Of a stretch of DNA of 25,644 nt, positions 1 through 6,210 are shown piece by piece. A model generated the notes under the pieces. It made no database searches, was not told the origin of the DNA, and was given only the letters and a program-made list of their open reading frames with translations. This DNA is from a virus: positions 1 to 25,644 of the IMG/VR virus record IMGVR_UViG_3300020175_000045, one strand, 5' to 3'. Every line of letters begins with the position of its first letter. The stretch's first letter is position 1. The translations under genes were made by a program, and so were the position numbers.

Positions 1-1
1 A

Positions 2-1594
2 CACACTAACGGACCTTCTGGTTCTGGTTATTACCATCCCTTTAGCTTTGAGTATAACGCCAAGGATGGCTCTGGGAATATGACTCAGTTTGCCATTCCT
101 TATAATAGTTCAAATGGCCCATACTTTCGCTACCGCTACAGTAATTCTTGGACTGGTTGGAACGAGATATGGCACTCAGGTAACGACGGTTCTGGCTCAG
201 GCTTAGATGCTGATCTTTTGGACGGTAACCATGCAAGCGCCTTTGCTCCAGCAAGCCATACTCATGATGATCGCTACTATACTGAGTCAGAGGCAGACAG
301 CCGCTTTGTGAACGTCACTGGCGATACCATTACTGGTACGCTCACCACCGCTAACTTAACAATAGGAAGCGGAAATCGTATTAAGTTCGCTAACAACGAC
401 TACATACGCTACGATGATGCAAACGGTGTAGGGCGCTTTCATTTTGACTCGGATGGAGGTACTAATAATGCCTCTGTGCAAGCTGCAACATTCGTTGGTG
501 CGCTATCAGGGAACGCAAGTACAGCATCTAAATGGACCACAGCCCGTACACTCTCCCTAAGCGGTGACGCATCAGGGTCTGTCTCTTGGGACGGTAGCGC
601 CAATGCTACACTTAGTGTTGCTGTAGCGGATGACAGTCATAACCATTCTAGCGCTTCTGGTAATTTTACTGTAGGTGGCGATCTGATTGCTACAGATGTA
701 CTGCCCCCCACAGACAATACAGGTGTAGTAGGTAACTCTTCATATACGTGGAGTAATGGACGGTTTACCAGTCTTACGGTTGATAGCACTCTAAGTGTTC
801 GTGGTGCTGTTGATCTTTCGGATAACGATTATCTACGTTTAGGTGCCTCAGATGACTTCAGAATGTGGCATGACGGCACTAATACATATTTCCGTAACTA
901 CCTACATGCTGCTGGTAGTTTCTATTGGCAAGGTGAAGGTACAGGAGGTGTAAACCATAACCTCATCTCTATGCACAATGATGTAGCAACGCCGTATGTA
1001 AGACTATACTACGATAGTGCTGTTGTACTAGAAACGGTTAGTGGCGGCGTAAATATTGCTGGCAACACCGCATGGCACGCTGGCAATGACGGCGCAAGTT
1101 CTGGTCTGGATGCAGACTTGCTTGATGGGCAACATGGCAGCTACTACTACCCTGCAAGCAACCCTAATGGATACACCACATATACAGCCAACCAACCACT
1201 AAACACTAATAGTAACGCTACGTTTAACGCTTTATATGTTGCGGGTGAGATAATACACTCTGGTGACACCAACACCTACATTTCGTTCCACGCAGAAGAC
1301 CACTGGCGTGTTGTTACTGGTGGAGCAGAGCGTCTTGAGGTTAACAACGCACAGATCACCTCTACTGAGCCTATCCATGCGCCCAGCTTTCACGGCGATG
1401 GCTCTAGCTTGACAGGTATTGCAGCGGGTGCAACTGGTGGTGGCAACGACGACATCTTCTACGAGAACGGTCAGAATGTTACTTCTAACTACACAATTAC
1501 AAATGGGAAGAACGCAATGTCGGCTGGCCCAATTACAATCAATTCTGGCGTCACTGTGACAGTGGGCGCTGGCGAAACATGGACGGTGGTTTGA
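2..1594 (+). CDS. Tail fibre protein, 5'-truncated by the window edge
   Basis: The reading frame is open from base 2 with no stop upstream, so the true start lies outside the window; the ATG at 80 is only the first internal Met. The visible 530 residues are the low-complexity, Gly/Ser/Asn/Thr-rich sequence typical of marine phage tail fibres, predicted to form trimeric beta structure and bind the host surface. Two copies of a WHxGNDG..SGLDADLLDG module lie at about 170-241 and 1073-1144. A HTHDDRYYTESE motif near 259-300 is a common tail-fibre repeat. The C-terminus carries FxGDGSSLTGI and then a domain with ENGQNVTSNYTI and KNAMSAGPITINSGVTV, which recurs at fibre C-termini in marine phages. 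The next gene starts one base after the stop. The fibre class is clear; the receptor is unknown. Confidence 0.85.
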   Translation, partial: HTNGPSGSGYYHPFSFEYNAKDGSGNMTQFAIPYNSSNGPYFRYRYSNSWTGWNEIWHSGNDGSGSGLDADLLDGNHASAFAPASHTHDDRYYTESEADSRFVNVTGDTITGTLTTANLTIGSGNRIKFANNDYIRYDDANGVGRFHFDSDGGTNNASVQAATFVGALSGNASTASKWTTARTLSLSGDASGSVSWDGSANATLSVAVADDSHNHSSASGNFTVGGDLIATDVLPPTDNTGVVGNSSYTWSNGRFTSLTVDSTLSVRGAVDLSDNDYLRLGASDDFRMWHDGTNTYFRNYLHAAGSFYWQGEGTGGVNHNLISMHNDVATPYVRLYYDSAVVLETVSGGVNIAGNTAWHAGNDGASSGLDADLLDGQHGSYYYPASNPNGYTTYTANQPLNTNSNATFNALYVAGEIIHSGDTNTYISFHAEDHWRVVTGGAERLEVNNAQITSTEPIHAPSFHGDGSSLTGIAAGATGGGNDDIFYENGQNVTSNYTITNGKNAMSAGPITINSGVTVTVGAGETWTVV

Positions 1595-1595
1595 T

Positions 1596-2066
1596 ATGAG
1601 TACAATAAAAATACAGCCCAACTCATCAGGGTCGGGTACCTTCTCTCTTGCGTCACCCGGCTCTAACACCAGCCGTACGTTGACACTTCCAGACAGCACT
1701 GGTGTGTTGCTTAATGACTCAAGCTCACTAGCATCTAATAAACTTACAGGAGCCTTACCAGCTATTGATGGTTCTGCCTTAACGGGTGTTGGCGCTAGTA
1801 CAGACTACGGGGCTGTTGGGACTTATGTTCATGGATTTATGACGACCACCGGCATTGTAGAAAATAGTACACATGCAGGAAGTGGTATCCAGCCAACGGC
1901 GTGGATGTGGTACTCGACGGGTACTGCAGATGATACTATGGCCCCGTCCTTTCAGCTCGTCAAAGGCGGAAACACTTTAAGTGGGACGTGGCGTGCGATG
2001 GGACGTGCAAACGCTTATTCGACTGGCAGCTACATGCGGCAGGTACTTTTTGTGAGGATTTCATAA
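1596..2066 (+). CDS. Short tail-fibre-like protein
   Basis: A 156-residue protein. Its N-terminus (MSTIKIQPNSSGSGTFSLA, then RTLTLPDSTGVLL near residues 27-39) is the repeat found at the start of many phage tail-fibre genes. It continues with LTGALPAIDGSALTGV, a linker also present in the protein starting at 2594. The C-terminal half (GTYVHGFMTTTG onward) looks like a small receptor-binding or capping beta domain, but I do not recognise a named family. The ribosome-binding site is weak (GGTGG), so it may be translated by coupling to the fibre gene that ends one base earlier. Its stop overlaps the next start (TAATG). It may be a second, separately translated fibre subunit attached to the main fibre or baseplate. 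Confidence 0.75.
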   Translation: MSTIKIQPNSSGSGTFSLASPGSNTSRTLTLPDSTGVLLNDSSSLASNKLTGALPAIDGSALTGVGASTDYGAVGTYVHGFMTTTGIVENSTHAGSGIQPTAWMWYSTGTADDTMAPSFQLVKGGNTLSGTWRAMGRANAYSTGSYMRQVLFVRIS

Positions 2067-2491
2067 TGAGCATTACAATAACAGAATTCCGCAATGCGGC
2101 ATCACTTCAAGCTGACAACCTCCGCATGAACGTAGAGATTAACCACCCACAGTACGGTTGGATACCTTACACTCTTGACTCAACTGATACAGACACCACG
2201 ATTGACAATGGTGCAGTCATGGCCCTGATCAACACAGACTTCGCAGCATATGTTCCGCCTACACAGGCAGAGCTAGATGCAGACGCAGCTGAAGGGGTTC
2301 GTGCAGAGCGTGACAACATCTTAGCCACAGTAGTTGATCCTATTGTGTCTAACCCTTTGCGCTGGGCAGAGATGAGCGAAGCACAGCAAGCAGAGTGGTC
2401 ATCATATCGTACCGCCTTGTTGAACATTACAACACAAGCTGGGTTCCCACACAATGTGACGTGGCCTACTAAGCCCGGAGGTGTAGTATGA
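2066..2491 (+). CDS. Tail fibre assembly chaperone-like protein
   Basis: A 141-residue protein beginning MSITITEFRNAAS. I chose the ATG at 2066, overlapping the preceding stop as TAATG, over an upstream ATG at 1988 that would place 26 residues inside the previous gene. The C-terminal half follows the tail fibre/tail assembly chaperone pattern: AERDNIL, then NPLRWAEMSEAQQAEWSSYR, then a helix ending in QAGFPHNVTWPTKP. Members of this family help fibres fold and trimerise and often sit directly beside the fibre they serve, as here. The last 88 bases lie in the first copy of a perfect tandem duplication. The stop overlaps an ATG (ATGA) that was probably the original start of the next fibre gene. 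Confidence 0.8.
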   Translation: MSITITEFRNAASLQADNLRMNVEINHPQYGWIPYTLDSTDTDTTIDNGAVMALINTDFAAYVPPTQAELDADAAEGVRAERDNILATVVDPIVSNPLRWAEMSEAQQAEWSSYRTALLNITTQAGFPHNVTWPTKPGGVV

Positions 2492-2620
2492 GTACTATGA
2501 AAGTAAATAATATCGTACCGCCTTGTTGAACATTACAACACAAGCTGGGTTCCCACACAATGTGACGTGGCCTACTAAGCCCGGAGGTGTAGTATGAGTA
2601 CTATGAAAGTAAATAATATC
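2404..2620 (+). repeat. Perfect tandem duplication, 106-bp period
   Basis: Bases 2404-2514 and 2510-2620 are identical over 111 bp at an offset of 106, with a 5-base ATATC overlap at the junction. The match breaks at 2403/2509 (C against A) and at 2515/2621 (G against A). The unit covers the last 88 bases of the chaperone gene, its stop, and the first nine codons of the next fibre gene. Because 106 is not a multiple of three, the second copy of the chaperone tail is out of frame and is not translated as such. Complete identity means either a very recent event or an assembly artefact. Confidence 0.97.
2488..2529 (+). pseudogene. Orphaned start of fibre gene left by the duplication
   Basis: The first copy of the junction keeps the ATG that overlaps the chaperone stop (ATGA). 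It encodes MSTMKVNNI, identical to the start of the intact gene at 2594. It then runs into the duplicated chaperone sequence, reads VPPC and stops at TGA (2527-2529), giving a 13-residue peptide. The GGAGG site in front of it is intact, so it may be translated. It is best seen as the ancestral start codon, now disconnected from its gene. Confidence 0.75.
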
Positions 2621-3250
2621 ACGAACGAGGCCGGCAATGGCGGGCCTACGTTCCCCGAAGGCTTAACTATAACTGGCACTCTCTCAGCCACAGCCTTTTC
2701 TGGCGCTTTAGCCGCATCTAATCTTACTGGTGCTTTGCCTGCTATCAGTGGTGCTGCTCTAACTAATCTTCCTGGTGGGGGTAAGGTTTTGCAGGTTGTT
2801 AGTTATCTTACTGCCACACAAGCCTCACAGACAGTATCTACGACGGATGTAGTTGTAAATGGAATATCAAAAGCTATCACACCTCTTGGTGCAAATAGCA
2901 AGTTCTTAGTAACAGTTCGCTGGGTTGGAGAAGTTAGTAGTGCATGGGATGTTTGTTTTAATATTCAAATGGATGGAACGAGAGTAAATATGAATAGTCA
3001 GGGTCGGGGTTATGGCCTTGGCTCACCTGTGCAAAGTTACATAGCTGACAACAACTCCTCAACACTAGAAAACTGTAACATATCAACACTGGTATCTACA
3101 TCGTCAGTGGTCGGGACTGCAATAACCTTCCGCCTTGTTGCTGATTCAAATGGTGCAAAAACAATGTGGACTAATAGGTGTTTTGCCATTAGCTCAGACG
3201 CCTACGAAAAAGGCACATCAGAAATAATCATTACAGAGATAGGAGCATAA
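2594..3250 (+). CDS. Short tail-fibre or receptor-binding protein
   Basis: A 218-residue protein starting MSTMKVNNITNEAG with a GGAGG site seven bases upstream; the site and the first nine codons are the second copy of the tandem duplication. The N-terminal part has a fibre-type FPEGLTITGTL segment. LTGALPAISGAALTNLPGGG follows and matches the linker in the protein at 1596. From about residue 68 the sequence (GKVLQVVSYL, SKFLVTVRWVGE, FNIQMDGTRVN) resembles a compact beta-sandwich head domain seen in many cyanophage and marine-phage structural proteins. It probably folds as a trimeric adhesin head. The exact ligand cannot be told. Confidence 0.75.
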   Translation: MSTMKVNNITNEAGNGGPTFPEGLTITGTLSATAFSGALAASNLTGALPAISGAALTNLPGGGKVLQVVSYLTATQASQTVSTTDVVVNGISKAITPLGANSKFLVTVRWVGEVSSAWDVCFNIQMDGTRVNMNSQGRGYGLGSPVQSYIADNNSSTLENCNISTLVSTSSVVGTAITFRLVADSNGAKTMWTNRCFAISSDAYEKGTSEIIITEIGA

Positions 3251-3251
3251 C

Positions 3252-3554
3252 ATGAGTTTAGATTTATTACAAGCAGCAAGCATCCTATATGGTGACTGCT
3301 CACAAGAACCTGATAGTGCTGACATTTACATTTCTACAGGTAAATTAACTGATGAACAAATGGTAGAGGTTACTATCAAAGCGACAGAGTTAAAAGCAGA
3401 ATACGACGCTACAAAATACCAACGTGACAGAAAGGTTAAATACAATGCCTTAAATCAATTAGAACTAATTTCTGATGATGCTATCAACGGTACCACAACA
3501 TATAAAGACGCTATCTTAGCTATTAAAGCTGAGTTTCCCAAGGAGACCAGCTAA
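3252..3554 (+). CDS. Small tail-fibre-associated protein, possible chaperone
   Basis: A 100-residue, acidic, largely helical protein with a good ATAGGAG site. Its C-terminal helix region (RDRKVKYNALNQLELISDD, then YKDAILAIKAEFPKE) is a pattern seen in small proteins encoded beside phage fibre genes, where it plays the part of an assembly chaperone. It lies between two fibre-type genes and its stop overlaps the next start (TAATG), which fits a helper for one of them. No catalytic motif is visible. The chaperone role is inferred mainly from position, size and helical character. Confidence 0.6.
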   Translation: MSLDLLQAASILYGDCSQEPDSADIYISTGKLTDEQMVEVTIKATELKAEYDATKYQRDRKVKYNALNQLELISDDAINGTTTYKDAILAIKAEFPKETS

Positions 3555-4027
3555 TGGCTATTACATTAAATGGAACAACAGGTATTGGAACAACAGGTAT
3601 CACTACACCCTCTATAACTGGGTCTGGCACTTACATAGACTGGGTTCTTGATAGTGCTGTTGATATGCGCCTCTACAACACCGGAGACCTACACGTTGAA
3701 GGCAACGTCATTGCTTACTCTACAACAATCTCAGATAAACGCCTCAAGACTGACATTGTTAAGATTGACAGCGCCTTGGACAAGGTTGACCAGATCAATG
3801 GTTACACCTTCACATACACTACTGACGGTAAAAAATCCGCTGGTGTTATTGCACAAGAGGTTGAAAAGATTCTGCCCAGCGCAATCACTGAAAGCACATT
3901 GCCGCTCAAGATGGGTGAAGATGACAAAACCGAATATAAGACTGTTCAATATGACCAGCTTATTGGCTTGCTTGTAGAAGCGATAAAAGAACTGAAAGCA
4001 GAGATAGAAGAATTGAGAGGTCAGTAA
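3554..4027 (+). CDS. Mini tail fibre with peptidase S74 self-cleaving chaperone domain
   Basis: A 157-residue protein. Residues 1-59 are a short fibre-type segment (MAITLNGTTGIGTTGI and a brief beta region). From residue 60 the S74 intramolecular chaperone begins: SDKRLKTDI, GYTFTYTTDGKKSAGVIAQE, then VQYDQLIGLLVEAIKELKAE with a terminal coiled coil. Ser60 and Lys65 are spaced like the Ser-Lys dyad of the endosialidase/tailspike family, in which the chaperone trimerises the fibre and then cuts itself off just before the Ser. Both residues are present, so cleavage is expected. It would leave a mature product of only about 59 residues per chain, very small for a fibre. An AAGGAG site precedes the start. 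Confidence 0.85.
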   Translation: MAITLNGTTGIGTTGITTPSITGSGTYIDWVLDSAVDMRLYNTGDLHVEGNVIAYSTTISDKRLKTDIVKIDSALDKVDQINGYTFTYTTDGKKSAGVIAQEVEKILPSAITESTLPLKMGEDDKTEYKTVQYDQLIGLLVEAIKELKAEIEELRGQ

Positions 4028-4028
4028 T

Positions 4029-4949
4029 ATGGCATTACAAACATCAGGTCAAATATCACTCAATGACGTTAATGTGGAGCTTGGAAACAGTGGTACGGCT
4101 CAGATTGACATGGGCGGCTCGGCTGTTCGTGGGTTGTTTGGTATTGCGTCAGGCGAGATAGAAATGGCTGACGGCTATGGTAGGGCTAATGCGTTCACCT
4201 TTACGATATCTTCTAACATGCAGGAGGCTAACCTGTCCACACTGGCAACAGCGGCTGGGTGGGACGGCTCGGAGGCTGTTGATGTCACTGTAAACTCAGG
4301 TGTGTACTTGTGGGCTAACAGCACAGCAAACCCCGGCTTACTCGCTAATGTAGCAAACTGCACGATAAGAAACAGTGGTTACATTATTGGGAAAGGTGGT
4401 AATGGGTCAAACTATAATGGCGGCGCTGCTGGACCTGCGTTAAACATCACTGCATCAGGCGTAACACTTATTAACAACTCTTCTGGAATTATCGCTGGCG
4501 GCGGCGGAGGCGGCGGTGGCGTTAAGGACAGCACCGATAACGACAGAGCCCACGGCGGTGGTGGTTCTGGCGGCGGCAACGGTAGCGGATATGGGTCCGG
4601 TGCAGGTGGCGCTATTGGCAGCCTAGGCGCAAACGGAAATTTTGCCGGTGGCGGCTCAAACGCAACTGGCGGCGGCGGCGGGGGCGGTGGCGGCGGCCTT
4701 CAAAGTCAAGATGGCGGCGGTGCATACGGCGCGGCTGCTGGTGGAGGTAGACAACCATTTAACAATACAGCCGGGGTTAGCGCAACTGGCGGTGGAATTA
4801 GCGCGCGTGGTGGCATAGGTGGCAACTGGGGTGCGGCTGGCAACCCTGGTTCCGGCGTAGACGCACGAAGCGGCGGTGCTGCTGGTGCGGCTATCACAGG
4901 TTCATATACACTTGGCGCAAATAACGGCACCATATACGGGAGTTCTTAA
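4029..4949 (+). CDS. Glycine-rich tail adhesin-like protein
   Basis: A 306-residue protein. The N-terminus (SGQISLNDVNVELG, then IDMGGSAVRGLFGIASGEI and MADGYGRA) is a common start of marine-phage fibre-tip proteins and probably the attachment domain. A beta-rich segment follows (residues about 55-155). The C-terminal half is strikingly glycine-rich, with runs of up to nine glycines broken by Asn, Ser and Ala. This resembles the polyglycine-II distal adhesins of the T-even/S16 gp38 type, where such runs pack as a sandwich and variable loops bind the receptor. I infer a receptor-contacting tip; no strict gp38 homology can be claimed by eye. The stop overlaps the next start (TAATG). The third base of glycine codons is often C, making this gene more GC-rich than later genes. 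Confidence 0.75.
   Translation: MALQTSGQISLNDVNVELGNSGTAQIDMGGSAVRGLFGIASGEIEMADGYGRANAFTFTISSNMQEANLSTLATAAGWDGSEAVDVTVNSGVYLWANSTANPGLLANVANCTIRNSGYIIGKGGNGSNYNGGAAGPALNITASGVTLINNSSGIIAGGGGGGGGVKDSTDNDRAHGGGGSGGGNGSGYGSGAGGAIGSLGANGNFAGGGSNATGGGGGGGGGGLQSQDGGGAYGAAAGGGRQPFNNTAGVSATGGGISARGGIGGNWGAAGNPGSGVDARSGGAAGAAITGSYTLGANNGTIYGSS
4497..4521 (+). repeat. GGC-type glycine codon run 1
   Basis: A run of GGC/GGA/GGT triplets inside the glycine-rich adhesin gene, encoding eight consecutive glycines. Near-identical triplets like these are prone to in-frame gain or loss of codons. Confidence 0.8.
4668..4697 (+). repeat. GGC-type glycine codon run 2
   Basis: A second run, mainly GGC with one GGG and one GGT, encoding nine or more consecutive glycines in the same adhesin gene. 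It contains a five-base G tract (about 4680-4684), where a one-base slip would cause a frameshift and loss of the C-terminal third. Confidence 0.8.
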
Positions 4950-5461
4950 TGCAAATTCACGACAATTTCTTACCGCAATTTGCTTTTGATCTCATAAGGG
5001 ACACTCTACTATCTAATGAAATGGACGCGTGGAGGTTGTCTAGAATTTTGAGCACAAACGACACTTACAATGCTCAAATGTGTATGACTCCTATGGACTA
5101 TAACAACCTTCATCACATCATGCAGCCGTTTCTAGATAAGTTAGATGTATTGTCATGGCAAAGAATTAAGGCAAATTTGAATTTCAGAACAGAAGAGCAC
5201 AAGTGTGGCGGATTTCATGTAGACATTGGAGAAGGGTTAAGAATACCAGGTTACAGTTACACTGGAATCCTATACCTAAACGAAAACAACGGATACACTG
5301 AGTTCAGAGATGGCACCAAGGTCGAGCCGTTGGAAAATAGGTATGTAGAGTTTACGGCAGATACAGAACACGCGGGCTTCACGCCAACTAATACTGACTT
5401 CAAGGCAGTTATAAATGTTAATTATGTCAGAAATCAATCTCTTTGGAGCGGGGTAAATTAG
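4949..5461 (+). CDS. 2OG-Fe(II) oxygenase-like protein (prolyl-hydroxylase fold)
   Basis: A 170-residue protein of the small 2-oxoglutarate/Fe(II) dioxygenase class often found in marine phages. The iron ligands can be assigned: His90 and Asp92 in GGFHVDIGEG, and His141 in ADTEHAGFTPT. YTGILYLNENNGYTEF and VEPLENRYVEF give the double-stranded beta-helix pattern. The 2OG-binding position near the C-terminus, usually Arg in R-V-V-I-N-x-N-Y, reads KAVINVNYV, so Lys152 appears to replace it. Enzymes of this fold hydroxylate proteins, nucleobases or small molecules. Its place directly after the adhesin gene suggests a fibre or surface protein as substrate, but that is inference. Alternatives are a host-metabolism role or a structural use of the fold. 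Confidence 0.75.
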   Translation: MQIHDNFLPQFAFDLIRDTLLSNEMDAWRLSRILSTNDTYNAQMCMTPMDYNNLHHIMQPFLDKLDVLSWQRIKANLNFRTEEHKCGGFHVDIGEGLRIPGYSYTGILYLNENNGYTEFRDGTKVEPLENRYVEFTADTEHAGFTPTNTDFKAVINVNYVRNQSLWSGVN

Positions 5462-5866
5462 ATGACTACAATTTGGCAATATTGTGGGACTGATTACGAA
5501 ACTGAGGCTCTAGCCAATACCGCAGTTTTAAACACAAAGTCACGACTCGATAACAACCCTACCGATTGGGTAGTTGTTAAAGAGCTTTCAGGGAGCGCTG
5601 CTACTGGCTGGTCAATCCCAGTAAATACATTAACAGACAGCGAGATAAACAGCCTAGACACAACAAAATTCTATAGTGTCGCGTCTGTTAAACACTCAGA
5701 TGTGGACTTTGGTTTGACTTCTTCTGAGGTGACTGCAAAAGTTGCTCAACATCGTGCATCATACGCAGTTTTCTTGCAGGTTAATGTTATAGTCAGAATA
5801 GAGGACACAGTTTTTACTGAGTACGCCCCCACCAATGTAGATATGTCGGTTTATACGGCCGACTAA
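5462..5866 (+). CDS. Hypothetical phage protein
   Basis: I do not recognise this 134-residue protein. It starts immediately after the preceding stop with GGAG upstream. The sequence is mixed alpha/beta and soluble: a WQYCGTDYETEALANTAV start, a Trp-rich part (NPTDWVVVKELSGSAATGW), a LTDSEINSLDTTKF segment, and a hydrophobic strand near the end (YAVFLQVNVIVRIEDTVF). There is no signal peptide, membrane segment or metal-binding motif. It lies last in the adhesin cluster, before a fresh ribosome-binding site and the ribonucleotide reductase block, so it may be another tail accessory or fibre assembly protein. Confidence 0.6.
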   Translation: MTTIWQYCGTDYETEALANTAVLNTKSRLDNNPTDWVVVKELSGSAATGWSIPVNTLTDSEINSLDTTKFYSVASVKHSDVDFGLTSSEVTAKVAQHRASYAVFLQVNVIVRIEDTVFTEYAPTNVDMSVYTAD

Positions 5867-5885
5867 TAACTTAAAGGAGAATAAA

Positions 5886-6107
5886 ATGGAAAAGAAACAA
5901 ACACAATCCATTACTATTAACGACAAAGAATACACTGCAGACCAACTTACTGATAAGCAAAAGATGCTAATTAGCCACCTATCTGACTTAGATCGTAAGA
6001 TCGGTTCTACTAGATTTAACTTAGATCAATTACAAGTTGGTCGAGATACCTTTGCTAAAATGTTGGAGGAAGATTTAGAGGTTCCTGAAGCAGAAGAGGC
6101 GGCATAG
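5886..6107 (+). CDS. Small conserved phage protein (DUF6447-like)
   Basis: A 73-residue protein with a strong AAAGGAG site. It has a short N-terminal strand pair (SITINDKEYTADQLTDKQK). A helical region follows (MLISHLSDLDRKIGSTRFN, then LDQLQVGRDTFAKMLEEDLE) with a conserved-looking DxKI....NLDQLxVGRDxF pattern and an acidic tail. Proteins of this size and pattern are widespread in marine phages, usually beside structural or nucleotide-metabolism genes, with no known function. The family name is from memory and should be confirmed. It may form a helical oligomer. Confidence 0.7.
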   Translation: MEKKQTQSITINDKEYTADQLTDKQKMLISHLSDLDRKIGSTRFNLDQLQVGRDTFAKMLEEDLEVPEAEEAA

Positions 6108-6118
6108 TCCCCTATTAA

Positions 6119-6135
6119 AAGGAGAAACCCTCCTT
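6119..6135 (+). promoter_or_regulatory. Small hairpin in the ribonucleotide reductase leader
   Basis: AAGGAG (6119-6124) can pair with CTCCTT (6130-6135) across a five-base loop, just after the stop of the small upstream gene. The 5' arm is a Shine-Dalgarno-like sequence (AAGGAGAAAC) with no start codon near it. No T-tract follows, so it is not a good intrinsic terminator. It could protect the transcript end or affect translation. Confidence 0.4.
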
Positions 6136-6155
6136 CCCTACTATTATATATTATA

Positions 6156-6189
6156 TAAGTTATACTTAAGGAAACACAGGTATAACTTA
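6156..6189 (+). promoter_or_regulatory. Perfect 10-bp inverted repeat before the ribonucleotide reductase
   Basis: TAAGTTATAC (6156-6165) and GTATAACTTA (6180-6189) are exact reverse complements; a T:G and a T-A pair can extend the stem inward. The loop holds AAGGAAACAC, a near copy of the true ribosome-binding site at 6197-6210 (AAGGAGAAACACAG, directly before the ATG). As RNA this is a stable hairpin ending eight bases upstream of the AAGGAG. As DNA it could be a binding site for a dimeric regulator. No T-run follows, so termination is unlikely. AT-rich sequence at 6141-6165 could contain a promoter, but no clear -35/-10 pair is seen. Confidence 0.6.
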
Positions 6190-6210
6190 GTTATCTAAGG
6201 AGAAACACAG

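Noticed and set aside
1232-1699. Long reverse-strand open frame across the fibre gene end
   Set aside because: It lies antisense to two clear tail-fibre genes, has no phage-like features or ribosome-binding site, and is rich in Cys and Val as expected of a shadow frame. The same holds for the other reverse-strand frames in the window.
1988-2065. Upstream ATG for the chaperone gene at 1988
   Set aside because: It would add 26 residues with no chaperone similarity that lie inside the preceding gene. The TAATG at 2064-2068 gives the expected start.
3648-3977. Same-strand alternative frame inside the S74 mini-fibre gene
   Set aside because: It is an out-of-frame reading of the conserved S74 domain, with no ribosome-binding site and a composition typical of a shadow frame.
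4029-4949. Collagen-like Gly-X-Y protein as substrate for the adjacent oxygenase
   Set aside because: The glycine-rich part has runs of glycine and very few prolines, not a regular Gly-Pro-X repeat, so it is not collagen-like.
6156-6200. Intrinsic terminator at the 10-bp inverted repeat
   Set aside because: The stem is AT-rich and is followed by GTTATCTAAGG rather than a T-tract, so efficient termination is unlikely.
6108-6210. Cobalamin riboswitch in front of the B12-dependent reductase
   Set aside because: The leader is only 103 bp, too short for the roughly 200-nt class I element, and no B12-box-like sequence is seen. The hairpins present are simple.
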